Shown here in pieces: positions 27,743-40,025 of a stretch of 64,000 nucleotides of DNA; the first letter of the stretch is position 1, and each line of letters starts with the position of its first letter. The translations under genes were made by a program, and so were the position numbers. The stretch is from Azonexaceae bacterium s22 (GTDB lineage Bacteria > Pseudomonadota > Gammaproteobacteria > Burkholderiales > Rhodocyclaceae), in contig WYCU01000001.1 of assembly GCA_016617495.1 (NCBI GenBank), positions 310,001 to 374,000 on the forward strand, in the 5' to 3' direction. The notes under the pieces were generated by a model. That model did not search any database and was not told the origin of the DNA. It worked only from the letters and a program-made list of their open reading frames with translations.

Positions 27743-28615
27743 ATGAGCCCCTGGATTGAGTCATTCATTCCATTCGTCACCGTCTTCGTCATGGTGATCG
27801 TCGGCACGGATCTGCGAATTGCGGATTTTCAACGTGTGCGCCATTACCCGCTACGTGTTCCCGGTATCGTCGGTGCGCAGTGGGTCTTGCTGATCAGCCT
27901 CACGGGGCTTGTTGGGCGCCAGCTCGACCTGCCCTCCGGCGTGACCGGCGGTGCCATCCTGATTGCCGCGGCACCGGTAGCAGCCATGTCCGGCCTCTAC
28001 ACCCAACTGGCTGGCGGTCACCTGGCGCTGGCGGTCACGGTTGCGGCAGTATCGAATTTGCTCGCACCCGTCGTCACGCCAATTGCCGCTTCGCTCGGTT
28101 TTTCGCTCTTTCTTGGGAGCGACAAGACCATGGCCGTCCCCGTGCTCACAGTCGCGCTACAAGCCGTCGTCGGCTTGCTCTTGCCGTTGCTGGCCGGAAT
28201 GCTTCTCCGCCACTGGATGCCGAATCGGATCACACGCTGGCATGGTGCCCTGCAGGGGGTCGCCATTGGCGCAGTGATCGTACTGCTGGGTGCAGTGATC
28301 GTTGACCAGCGTGAAGCGATTCGCGCGCAATTCGCACTCCTGTTCAGCGCCTCGCTCCTATTCACGCTGGCGATGCTGGCAGCAGGATGGATTGTCCTCA
28401 GGCTGCTGGCCTGTTCTGTCGAGGACAGGCACGGACTGCTCTGGGGATTTCCGGCACGCAACGTCGCCGTCGCCAGCCTCACGGCAACTTCGGTTCCGGG
28501 AAAGGCGGCCGTCGTGACCTTTATCGCCGTCCTGTTTGTCACGCAACTGACATTGCTGCTGTCGCTTGCGCTGTGGCTCCGAACGCACGCCAAATCTTCA
28601 TCTACCCGCGTTTGA
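27743..28615 (+). CDS. SBF/BASS-type sodium-dependent organic anion transporter
   Basis: 290 residues, eight to ten hydrophobic segments. Patterns FVMVIVGTDLRIADFQ, GGAILIAAAPVAAMS and FPARNVAVASLTA fit the bile-acid:sodium symporter superfamily. Substrate unknown. It lies 82 bp after the cytochrome gene and converges with a LysR regulator. Confidence 0.8.
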   Translation: MSPWIESFIPFVTVFVMVIVGTDLRIADFQRVRHYPLRVPGIVGAQWVLLISLTGLVGRQLDLPSGVTGGAILIAAAPVAAMSGLYTQLAGGHLALAVTVAAVSNLLAPVVTPIAASLGFSLFLGSDKTMAVPVLTVALQAVVGLLLPLLAGMLLRHWMPNRITRWHGALQGVAIGAVIVLLGAVIVDQREAIRAQFALLFSASLLFTLAMLAAGWIVLRLLACSVEDRHGLLWGFPARNVAVASLTATSVPGKAAVVTFIAVLFVTQLTLLLSLALWLRTHAKSSSTRV

Positions 28616-28648
28616 GTCGTCCCCAGACTGTGGACGGCCCATTTCCGA

Positions 28649-29635
28649 TCAGCCGCCGGGTGACCCGGACTGACCGGATAGGGCAAAGTGTTTCGCGATA
28701 GTCGCTTCCATCGGTGCGACAACCTCGGCTTCGACCGCCCGGATCTCGCTCATGAACGCCAGCGCCGAAGGGGCCAGGGAGCGAGCTTTCAGGTAAATGA
28801 AACCATAGTTGGCATGATGCTGCGCGCCGGTCATCGGCAGAATCGCTATCCGGCCTGCCAGAAGGTCGGCATCGAACATCTTCAAACATCCCACGGCCAG
28901 CGCATCGCTGTTGACCAGAAGATCAAGGACATGCATCGACAAATCGAGGTTAACCGCGGGCACAAAGTCGCCATTGGCCGGATCGATCGAACCGGCGGCG
29001 TCAAGCGGCCCCGGGAATTGGGCTGCAATGCGCGCCGGCACCCGCGTTCCGACCCAGGGGAACGCCAATGCCTGGGCCCACGATACCGGCCCAAGTCTCA
29101 TCAGCGGATGATCGGGACGGCAGAACAGATAGCCGCGATGCCGGCCGACTGGTTCGGTAGCCAATGCCTCTTCATCCGCGAGATCCCCGATTTCCGCGAT
29201 GCCCAGGTCAACGGTGCGCGAGAGCACCTGCTGAGCGACCTCTCGCCATCCGGCGACATGGACCGTGACACGGAGCTTCGGATACCGGGCTGACAGGCGG
29301 GCAATGGCGAGGCTGCCGGAGATGACGCTCGGAAAAGGGCCGAGTGCAACTCTGAGCGAACCGCCGCCGCATCCCGCCAGCAGGTCAATCTCACGCCGCA
29401 AATCCTCTTCTGCGTTGAGCAGCAGCTTGCCTCGTTCCAAGACCATTTCGCCGAAGGACGTCAGGATGACCGTCCCGCGATTTCGTTCAAGAAGAGGCAC
29501 ACCCAACTCGCCCTCCAGCGCCTGAATGCTCTTGCTCAAAGCCGGTTGCGAGATATTCAGCACATTGGCGGCACGGCCGAAGTTGCCGTGCTCGACCAGT
29601 GTGCGCAAATGGAGAAGGCGGCGGGCGGTAATCAT
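28649..29635 (-). CDS. LysR-family regulator divergent from an arylsulfatase
   Basis: 328 residues. N-terminal winged helix (RRLLHLRTLVEHGNFGRAANVLNIS, QPALSKSIQALEGELG), then a periplasmic-binding-like effector domain. A TTG two codons upstream is an alternative start; ATG 29635 is preferred. The shared 197-bp intergenic region contains a palindromic LysR box, so it probably controls the sulfatase at 29833 and itself. A sulfur or sulfate-ester signal is a guess. Confidence 0.88.
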   Translation of the reverse strand: MITARRLLHLRTLVEHGNFGRAANVLNISQPALSKSIQALEGELGVPLLERNRGTVILTSFGEMVLERGKLLLNAEEDLRREIDLLAGCGGGSLRVALGPFPSVISGSLAIARLSARYPKLRVTVHVAGWREVAQQVLSRTVDLGIAEIGDLADEEALATEPVGRHRGYLFCRPDHPLMRLGPVSWAQALAFPWVGTRVPARIAAQFPGPLDAAGSIDPANGDFVPAVNLDLSMHVLDLLVNSDALAVGCLKMFDADLLAGRIAILPMTGAQHHANYGFIYLKARSLAPSALAFMSEIRAVEAEVVAPMEATIAKHFALSGQSGSPGG

Positions 29636-29653
29636 AACCAAGAGGTTTCCATA

Positions 29654-29672
29654 AAATGAAAATATGTCATTT
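29654..29672. promoter_or_regulatory. Candidate LysR operator
   Basis: Perfect inverted repeat AAATGA-N7-TCATTT containing the T-N11-A pattern of LysR sites. It overlaps the likely -35 of the sulfatase promoter; TAGAAT at 29694-29699 may be the -10. Confidence 0.6.
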
Positions 29673-29832
29673 CAATTTTATTTTCCACCCCCCTAGAATG
29701 CTCTCGTTCTATTCCAGAAGGCAATGCCACCTCCGGCAAGCCTTTCGCGGATCGCAGGAACGTGTTGCCTGACCGCCCGAGCGGCCTGTGCAGGGGTCAA
29801 ATTTAGAACTACTTCATTTTGTGAGGGGACAC

Positions 29833-31497
29833 ATGAATCGTTCACACCCTACCGGCCGTATGCTCGGCATCGTGCTGGCATCCTCGGTCTTGATGGCTGC
29901 AGGTCTCTCGGCAGCTCAGGCGCAAACCAGCCAGACGCCCAAGCAACCGAACATCATCCTCATCATGTCTGACGATTTCGGCTATGGCGATTCAGGGCCC
30001 TATGGCGGAGGCGCCGGACGCGGCATGCCGACGCCCAGCCTGGATCGGCTCTCGAAGGAGGGGATGACCTTCTACTCGTTCTATGCGCAGCCCAGCTGCA
30101 CGCCCGGCCGCGCTGCGGTTCAGACCGGACGCATCCCCAATCGTAGCGGCATGACCACCGTGGCCTTCCAGGGACAGGGCGGCGGTCTGCCCAAGGCGGA
30201 GTGGACGCTTGCCTCCGTGCTCAAGCAGGGAGGCTATCAGACCTTCTTCACTGGCAAGTGGCATCTGGGTGAAGCCGATTACGCCCTGCCTACGGCCCAA
30301 GGCTACGACGAAATGAAGTACGCCGGGCTCTATCATCTCAACGCCTACACCTATGCCGACCCGACCTGGTTCCCCGACATGGATCCGAAGTTGCGTGCCA
30401 TGTTCCAGCAAGTCACGAAGGGCGCATTGTCCGGCACGGCGGGCGGCAAGGTGACCGAAGACTTCAAGATCAACGGTCAGTACGTTAACACGCCGGAAAA
30501 GGGTGTGGTCGGCATTCCTTACTTTGACGAGTATGTCGAAAAAGCGGCCGTCGAATACCTGGACAAAGCCGCAAAATCGAGCAAGCCGTTCTTCATGAGC
30601 GTCAACTTCATGAAGGTTCACCAGCCGAACATGCCGCACCCGGACTTCCAGCACAAGTCCATGTCCAAGAGCAAATTTGCCGACTCAATTGTCGAGAACG
30701 ACACCCGGATCGGCCGTGTGGTTGAAAAAGTCCGTCAGCTCGGCCTCGACAAGAACACCTACATCTTCTGGACCACCGACAACGGCGCTTGGCAGGACGT
30801 CTATCCGGATGCCGGTTACACCCCGTTCCGCGGTACGAAGGGTACTGTTCGCGAAGGTGGCAATCGCGTGCCGTCCATTGCCTGGGGTCCGAACATCAAG
30901 CCGGGCACTGCCAATCACGAGATCGTCGGTGGGCTGGATTACATGGCCACTTTTGCAGCCCTTGCAGGGGTAAAACTGCCGACGAACGACCGCGAGGGCA
31001 AGCCGATCATCTTCGACAGCTATGACCTCAGCCCGGTCCTGTTCGGCACCGGCAAATCGCCGCGCAATGAGTGGTTCTACTTCACCGAAAACGAGCTCAC
31101 ACCGGGCGCAGCACGGGTCGGCAATTACAAGGCCGTCTTCAACCTGCGTGGTGACAACGGCCAGGCTACGGGTGGCTTGGCTGTCGATACCAACCTCGGC
31201 TGGAAAGGCCCGCAAAAATATGTGGCGATCGTGCCGCAAGTATTCGATCTCTGGCAGGACCCGCAGGAACGCTACGACATTTTCATGAACAACTACACCG
31301 AGCGCACCTGGACCCTGGTCACCATCAGCAAGGCAATCGAAGACCTGATGAAGACTTACGCCAAGTATCCGCCGCGCAAGCTGCAGAGCATGGGCTATGA
31401 CGGTCCGATCGAGTTGTCCAAGTACGAAAAATTCCAGTCCATACGCGAGCAACTCATGAAGGACGGCATCCGCATCGGCTTGCCAAACGGGAACTGA
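29833..31497 (+). CDS. Arylsulfatase, exported, standard length
   Basis: 554 residues. Signal peptide (about 1-30, ending SAAQA), metal ligands in NIILIMSDDFGYGD, and the maturation motif CTPGRAAVQTGR with Cys89. Gly replaces the more usual Ser/Ala/Thr at the fourth position of C-x-P-x-R. FFTGKWHLGE and FWTTDNGAWQD supply further active-site residues. Start set by GAGGGG upstream and by the signal peptide. It is divergent from the LysR gene and followed by a strong terminator, then the remnant of a HAD phosphatase. Confidence 0.93.
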   Translation: MNRSHPTGRMLGIVLASSVLMAAGLSAAQAQTSQTPKQPNIILIMSDDFGYGDSGPYGGGAGRGMPTPSLDRLSKEGMTFYSFYAQPSCTPGRAAVQTGRIPNRSGMTTVAFQGQGGGLPKAEWTLASVLKQGGYQTFFTGKWHLGEADYALPTAQGYDEMKYAGLYHLNAYTYADPTWFPDMDPKLRAMFQQVTKGALSGTAGGKVTEDFKINGQYVNTPEKGVVGIPYFDEYVEKAAVEYLDKAAKSSKPFFMSVNFMKVHQPNMPHPDFQHKSMSKSKFADSIVENDTRIGRVVEKVRQLGLDKNTYIFWTTDNGAWQDVYPDAGYTPFRGTKGTVREGGNRVPSIAWGPNIKPGTANHEIVGGLDYMATFAALAGVKLPTNDREGKPIIFDSYDLSPVLFGTGKSPRNEWFYFTENELTPGAARVGNYKAVFNLRGDNGQATGGLAVDTNLGWKGPQKYVAIVPQVFDLWQDPQERYDIFMNNYTERTWTLVTISKAIEDLMKTYAKYPPRKLQSMGYDGPIELSKYEKFQSIREQLMKDGIRIGLPNGN

Positions 31498-31521
31498 ACC
31501 CCCCACCTGAGTTGCCTCCCG

Positions 31522-31561
31522 ATGGCGGGGCGCATCCTAAAAGATGCGCCCCGCCATTTTC
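31522..31561 (+). terminator. Rho-independent terminator after the arylsulfatase
   Basis: Perfect 15-bp stem ATGGCGGGGCGCATC / GATGCGCCCCGCCAT with a 6-base loop, followed by TTTT. Confidence 0.92.
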
Positions 31562-31583
31562 ATGATCCACGAAGGAAATCGAC

Positions 31584-31908
31584 ATGCGGAATCTGCTCGT
31601 CAAGGCACTTGTCGCAGTGCTGTTGTTCGCGAATTCAGCCTTTGCCGCCGATCCCCTAGCCACCTGGAACGATGGCCGCCTTCGGCAACTCCGACGGTGA
31701 CCGGCAGATGCTCGAATGGACGCAGGCCGGCAGTGGTGCACGCTTGATGATGCAGGTGCACCACGACGATGCCAAACGCGAATGGGCTTACGGACCGGAA
31801 TCGAAGATCGGCACTTTCAGCGATGCGCTCATGGCAGAGGCTAACCAGCAGGGCTGGACCGTCATCAGCATGAAGAACGATTGGAAGAAACTCTTCGCCT
31901 TTGAGTAA
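31584..31908 (+). pseudogene. HAD-family phosphatase pseudogene with internal deletion
   Basis: ATG 31584, after GAAGGAA, begins a signal-peptide protein (MRNLLVKALVAVLLFANSAFA, then ADPLATWNDG) that stops at 31700. From 31672, in another frame, the sequence continues as AAFGNSDGDRQMLEWT...VHHDDAKREWAYG...WTVISMKNDWKKLF. That is the C-terminal part of exported HAD phosphatases often found beside bacterial sulfatases. The two pieces abut around 31670-31680. The middle, about 200-250 residues including the catalytic DxDGT region, is missing and the frame is shifted. The size of the loss is estimated from family memory. Confidence 0.72.
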
Positions 31909-32008
31909 GCCTCAAAGGCTGCACGCCTGCAACGCGATTGGACTTCCCGGTCGGCGCGTAAGCCCTTGCACAATGGCCGCAACCCCGACGATGAAGCAAT
32001 GCTGAGTT

Positions 32009-32048
32009 CCCAATTTCTGGCACTTTTTTGGGGTCGACCGTGACAATG
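32009..32048 (-). repeat. Uptake-signal-like element, copy 10
   Basis: Minus strand: CATTGTCACGGTCGAC (one change inside the usually invariant GTCGCGGT), CCC, AAAAAA, GTGCC, AGAAATTGG. Intergenic. Confidence 0.8.
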
Positions 32049-32154
32049 CCATGGCATTGAGCGCACTGGACGCCGCTCGGTAGTACAGCTTTACGCAATC
32101 GCTTGACTGCCGATGGAGATTGGCGCTTCCAGGATGTTCAGGAATGGCAGCCGT

Positions 32155-32192
32155 TGATTGTCGCGGTAAACGCCGAAAAATGCGCCATTTTG
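32155..32192 (+). repeat. Uptake-signal-like element, copy 11
   Basis: GATTGTCGCGGTAAAC (two changes), GCCG, AAAAA, TGCGCC, ATTTTG. Intergenic. Confidence 0.8.
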
Positions 32193-32234
32193 ATTTGCCA
32201 TCCGGCCGTCCCTTGCCGCCAAACGGCACCTGAA

Positions 32235-35200
32235 TCACCTTGGTATGAATTCGCTGGTCGGCACCGGACGACCGTAAAGATAGCCCTGGAAACGATTGTA
32301 GCCGAGCGCAATGAGGGCCTCTCGTTGCTCGGTCGTTTCCACGCCCTCGGCAACGACCTCCAGATCGAAAGTCCGGCCCAGCGCGATGACTGCGGCAGCA
32401 ATCGCGGCATCGCTCGGGTTGCTGTGCACATCGGAAACGAAGCTGCGATCGATTTTTACCTGATCGAGCGGCAACTGCTTGAGGTAGTTGAGCGAGGAAT
32501 AGCCCGTACCAAAGTCATCGAGGGAAAGACTGACGCCGAGATCCCGCTTGAGCGTTGTCAGCCGCTTGATCGTATTGGCGATGTCGCCCAGGAACAAGGA
32601 TTCGGTAATCTCCAGTTTGAGCTGACGGGCCGGTGCACCGCTTTCCTTGAGGGCCGCGGCAACGCCCAACATGAAGCCGGGATCGCGAAACTGAAGTGGA
32701 CTGACATTAACTGCGAGGGTCAGCGATGCGGTTGCAGGATTTCCCTGCCAGGCGGCCAACTGGCGGCAGGCCTCGTTGAGCACCCAGCGCCCCATCGGGA
32801 CAATCAGGCGTGTTTCCTCGGCCAAGCGGATGAACTCGCCGGGGGAAACGAGTCCGCGGACAGGGTGCTGCCAACGGATCAAGGCTTCCGCGCCCAGTGT
32901 CCTGCCCTCTTGGTCGACTTGGGGCTGGTAGTAGAGGATGAACTGCCCCTGCGCCAGTGCATCGCGTAATTCACGCTCCAGAACCGCACGCTGCTCGACC
33001 TCGATTTGCATTGCAGGATCGAAGAAACAGAGGGCGTTCTTGCCCGCTTCCTTGGCCTTGTACATGGCCAGATCGGCCGCCTTGAGAACACCATCGGCAG
33101 TCCAGCCGTGATCGCAGAAAGGTACGGCCCCGATACTGGCGGTGCAATGGTGAACGACACTGACAAATTCGTAGGACTGCCCCAGGGAACGCAGTACCTG
33201 CCGACCGATCACATCGATTTGATGAATGGCTTCGTTGGCATCTTGCGAAAGATTTTCCAGGAGTACGACAAATTCATCGCCCCCCAGACGGGCCACCGTA
33301 TCGCTGGCACGCACCGACAAGCGCAGCCGCCGGGCTGCTTCCCGCAGGAGCAGATCGCCGACATCGTGCCCCATGCTGTCATTGAGCGTCTTGAAATTAT
33401 CGAGATCGATGAAGAGCAGTGCAGCATAACGTCGGTGACGCTCGGTTGCGAGTACCGCACTGGTCAGCCGGTCGTGCAAGAGGCTGCGATTGGGCAGCTT
33501 GGTCAATGGGTCGTAAAACGCCAGTAACTGGATGTGATCCTCGGCAGCCTTACGTTCGCTGATATCGATAAACGAAGCCACGAAGTGCGTGGTTTCGCCG
33601 TGCTGCCCGCGCACAGCCGATATGGACAGCCATTCCGGATAAATTTCACCGTTTTTGCGCTTGTTCCAGATTTCTCCATGCCAGTGCCCCTTTTCGGACA
33701 ATGACTGCCACATCTCTTGGTAAAACGAGTCGTCATGACGTCCGGACTTAAGCAGGGCGGGCGTATTGCCGACGGCCTCTTCGGCGCTGTAACCCGTGAT
33801 TCGCGCAAATGCCCCGTTCACCCGCAAAATCCGCCCACCGCTGTCCGTAACCGCAATCGCTTCCTGAGTTTCGAAGGCAATCGCCGCGATGCGCATCTCC
33901 TGCTCTGCGGCACGCTCTGCGGTGATATCGCGAAAGGCGACAACGGCACCGACCCGTTCTCCCAGCACTTCAATCGGCGTGGCACTGAAAAAGACCGGGA
34001 ACCCGGTACCGTCGGCGCGGATAAACCATTCCTCCCCTTCGCGCCGCTCGCCATCCTTGAGGGTGTAATGCACCGGACATTCGACCGCTGGATAAGGCGT
34101 ACCGTTCGGTCGCTGGTAGTGGAATAGCTCATGCTGGTTTTGACCAATGATCTGGTCACGCTGCCGACCCAACATGGCCAAGGCTTTGGGATTGATGAAG
34201 GTGCAAATGCCACGGCGATCCACACCGTAAACGCCTTCGCCCAGGCTGTCGAGCAAGCTTCCCCGTTCATGCAAGGCAGCGGCGACACGACGACGGGAAC
34301 GGTAAAGCAAGGCGCTGCCCAGCAGTGCACCAGCCAGCAGGATGACGAGCCCCGAAACGATTTCAGTCGGGTATTTAGCCAGTATGTCACGCAAATTGAA
34401 ACGTACGGCGCGGTCGGGATGTGCACCCAAGGCATACAACATCCGCTCAAGCGGCGCGTAGTCGGCAGGCGGACTGAAACCAGCGATCGGGCTGCTCGTT
34501 GGCGTGCCCTCGGCACCATACTGCAACAGTGCCATCGTGACTTCCTTGACCAAGGCATCGGGCACCCCGCGGCGCGCCGAGAAAGGCCATTCCGGATAGA
34601 GTTCGGTCGACAAGCGCAGGGGAAATCCGGCCTCGTCGCGCGGGTTAATCACCTTGAGGTCGTCCCTTCCGAGTTTGCCCTCTTCAATCAGGGATTCAAT
34701 AAGGCCGGTCCTGACAAAACCGATATCGACGCGGCCGGAGAGCACCTCAGCAATTACCTTGTCCTGCGGCGGCCCGGTAAAAACCATGTTTGCTGACCGC
34801 TCGATATCGATTCCGGATCGATGCAGAATCCATTGCTGAGCACGGAAACTTCCGAGGGACTGTGGCGCGATCGCCGCGATAGAGCGGCCTTTCAGGTCGC
34901 GAAGCTCATGGATATCTTGACGCGTTGCTCTTGCGACGATGACACCGCCCATGCGCGATATCTGCTTGTCGCCGACACGTGTGACCAAGGTCGCCACTGC
35001 GGCCAGGCCAAAGTGCTCGCGGAGGATGACGTAATGTTCGGGTTGCGTTAGAACAAACGCAACATCGCCCCGTTCCACCGCTTTGGATAGGTCGTCGATG
35101 AAAAGCGGCCGAATCACAAAACGATGTTGGGGCAAGCGCTCATTAAGGAAATTGCCGAGGGGCTCCCATTGCCGGGCCGTCGTTTCCAGATCGCGAAATG

Positions 35201-35396
35201 CGATGACACCTATGGATACATTCGGGGCGTCGCTTGCCTGAACCGTTGAAAAGATCGACGTGAAAACGACAACGGCGAACGCGCAGACCCATGCCCTGGC
35301 ATTGCCCAGATGCCACAGAATTTCCGAAAGACACGCCGCAAGGCAGCGAATGCTTCTGTGGGATGGTTGTACTGCAGCGTTAGAGGCGGTGCCCAA
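32235..35396 (-). CDS. PhnD-type binding domain, PAS-PAS, GGDEF-EAL cyclic-di-GMP protein
   Basis: 1053 residues. Domain order: N-terminal hydrophobic signal/anchor (about 35-55); phosphonate-binding-like (PhnD-type) periplasmic domain (about 58-320); membrane segment IVSGLVILLAGALLGSALLY (about 345-365); two PAS domains (about 375-490 and 505-620); GGDEF domain with intact RLGGDEF; EAL domain with EALIRW, DDFGTGYSSLNYL and EGVETTEQ. Both cyclase and phosphodiesterase motifs look intact. Start is a TTG preceded by GGGGAGGG at good spacing; no in-frame ATG exists before the binding domain. It probably couples a periplasmic ligand to c-di-GMP turnover. Confidence 0.9.
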   Translation of the reverse strand: MGTASNAAVQPSHRSIRCLAACLSEILWHLGNARAWVCAFAVVVFTSIFSTVQASDAPNVSIGVIAFRDLETTARQWEPLGNFLNERLPQHRFVIRPLFIDDLSKAVERGDVAFVLTQPEHYVILREHFGLAAVATLVTRVGDKQISRMGGVIVARATRQDIHELRDLKGRSIAAIAPQSLGSFRAQQWILHRSGIDIERSANMVFTGPPQDKVIAEVLSGRVDIGFVRTGLIESLIEEGKLGRDDLKVINPRDEAGFPLRLSTELYPEWPFSARRGVPDALVKEVTMALLQYGAEGTPTSSPIAGFSPPADYAPLERMLYALGAHPDRAVRFNLRDILAKYPTEIVSGLVILLAGALLGSALLYRSRRRVAAALHERGSLLDSLGEGVYGVDRRGICTFINPKALAMLGRQRDQIIGQNQHELFHYQRPNGTPYPAVECPVHYTLKDGERREGEEWFIRADGTGFPVFFSATPIEVLGERVGAVVAFRDITAERAAEQEMRIAAIAFETQEAIAVTDSGGRILRVNGAFARITGYSAEEAVGNTPALLKSGRHDDSFYQEMWQSLSEKGHWHGEIWNKRKNGEIYPEWLSISAVRGQHGETTHFVASFIDISERKAAEDHIQLLAFYDPLTKLPNRSLLHDRLTSAVLATERHRRYAALLFIDLDNFKTLNDSMGHDVGDLLLREAARRLRLSVRASDTVARLGGDEFVVLLENLSQDANEAIHQIDVIGRQVLRSLGQSYEFVSVVHHCTASIGAVPFCDHGWTADGVLKAADLAMYKAKEAGKNALCFFDPAMQIEVEQRAVLERELRDALAQGQFILYYQPQVDQEGRTLGAEALIRWQHPVRGLVSPGEFIRLAEETRLIVPMGRWVLNEACRQLAAWQGNPATASLTLAVNVSPLQFRDPGFMLGVAAALKESGAPARQLKLEITESLFLGDIANTIKRLTTLKRDLGVSLSLDDFGTGYSSLNYLKQLPLDQVKIDRSFVSDVHSNPSDAAIAAAVIALGRTFDLEVVAEGVETTEQREALIALGYNRFQGYLYGRPVPTSEFIPR

Positions 35397-35502
35397 GGTG
35401 GAAAACCCTCCCCGTACAGCGCACCCCGTGTGCGCCGAACATTCAGCGCATTATGGCTCACTTAATGCGCTGTGAAGCAGGTAATGTTGAGCTGATAAGG
35501 CC

Positions 35503-35859
35503 TTACTTGCCCGTACCAGCACTTTTTCCCGTGGTTTCGTAGGCCGGATTCGTGCCGTTCGGCAGGACGCGGTTGTAACGCATCGACTTACCCGAAACGG
35601 GGTCGTAATAAGCCTCCACAATACTGCCGTCCTTGTGAACGGCGTAGAACTCATAGCAGTTACCGCTGGAAACCTTGAACTTGACCAGGGAAAACTCCTT
35701 GTCACCGAAAATGTCCCGCATTTTCGATTCCGGGAGCCACTCCGAACGAGGCGCGTTGGTACAGACCAACTTTTCAACTGGCGAACTGGCCAAGGCGGAC
35801 GTGCTAACGAGCATTGACAAGGCATGACCGACGACAGCAAAAAACAGCAAGTTCCTCAT
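35503..35859 (-). CDS. Secreted PepSY-like small protein
   Basis: 118 residues. Signal peptide (to about residue 25, TSALASS), then a compact domain (LPESKMRDIFGDKEFSLVKFKVSSG, CYEFYAVHKDGSIVEAYYDPVSGK) resembling PepSY-like domains of exported bacterial proteins. Function unknown. It lies downstream of gyrB on the same strand, 32 bp away. Confidence 0.72.
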   Translation of the reverse strand: MRNLLFFAVVGHALSMLVSTSALASSPVEKLVCTNAPRSEWLPESKMRDIFGDKEFSLVKFKVSSGNCYEFYAVHKDGSIVEAYYDPVSGKSMRYNRVLPNGTNPAYETTGKSAGTGK

Positions 35860-35891
35860 ATTGCCCTCAATTCTGAAATCACCATCGAATG

Positions 35892-39550
<3,659 letters not shown>

Positions 39551-40025
39551 GTAGGGAATTCCTTTCGGGACAATCTCTCAAGAACCTTAAATTTTGATAA
39601 AAGTTATATTTTTCAATAGTTTATTCTCAAAATTCAGGTCTGATTCGGGTACGAATTTTCAGACAAACTAAATTCGCACAATTTTCGCATAAAGCAAGGG
39701 TTTCAGGGCTGTTCAGGACCTGTCAACCGGTAACCAAAGCGCAGCTCAACAAACTTAGGCGGGACATGCGTCCGCTTTGGTTTCAAGTTGTCTCAAATAA
39801 AAGTATGTAAAAAAAGATAACTACTGTTAACTGCGGAACAAGTCTGTGGAAAAGCTAAAATAATTCATAAATTTCAATGCATTAATGTGAAAAATTGATG
39901 CTTTGAAAGTCTCTGAATTGCTTGGGGACGATTTCTGGATTGTTTTGGGGCAACGGGAAAAATTGCAGTTCGTCCACATCTCACGGACAACTTGTCCACA
40001 AGCTTATCCCCTTGACCGTGCCCGC
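39551..40025. other. dnaA-dnaN spacer with AT-rich stretches and DnaA-box-like sites
   Basis: 475 bp without a gene. Two AT-rich stretches (about 39585-39680 and 39790-39900) stand out from the GC-rich surroundings. DnaA-box-like sites: TTGTCCACA at 39992-40000 (one mismatch to TTATCCACA) and TGTGGAAAA at 39845-39853 (reverse box, one mismatch). It is a candidate part of a bipartite oriC, or the dnaN promoter region. Confidence 0.5.

Larger units (their letters stand above)
31909..32234. other. Gene-free 326-bp spacer holding two element copies
   Basis: No supportable gene. It contains element copies 10 (minus) and 11 (plus), divergently oriented about 105 bp apart, and little else. Confidence 0.6.
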
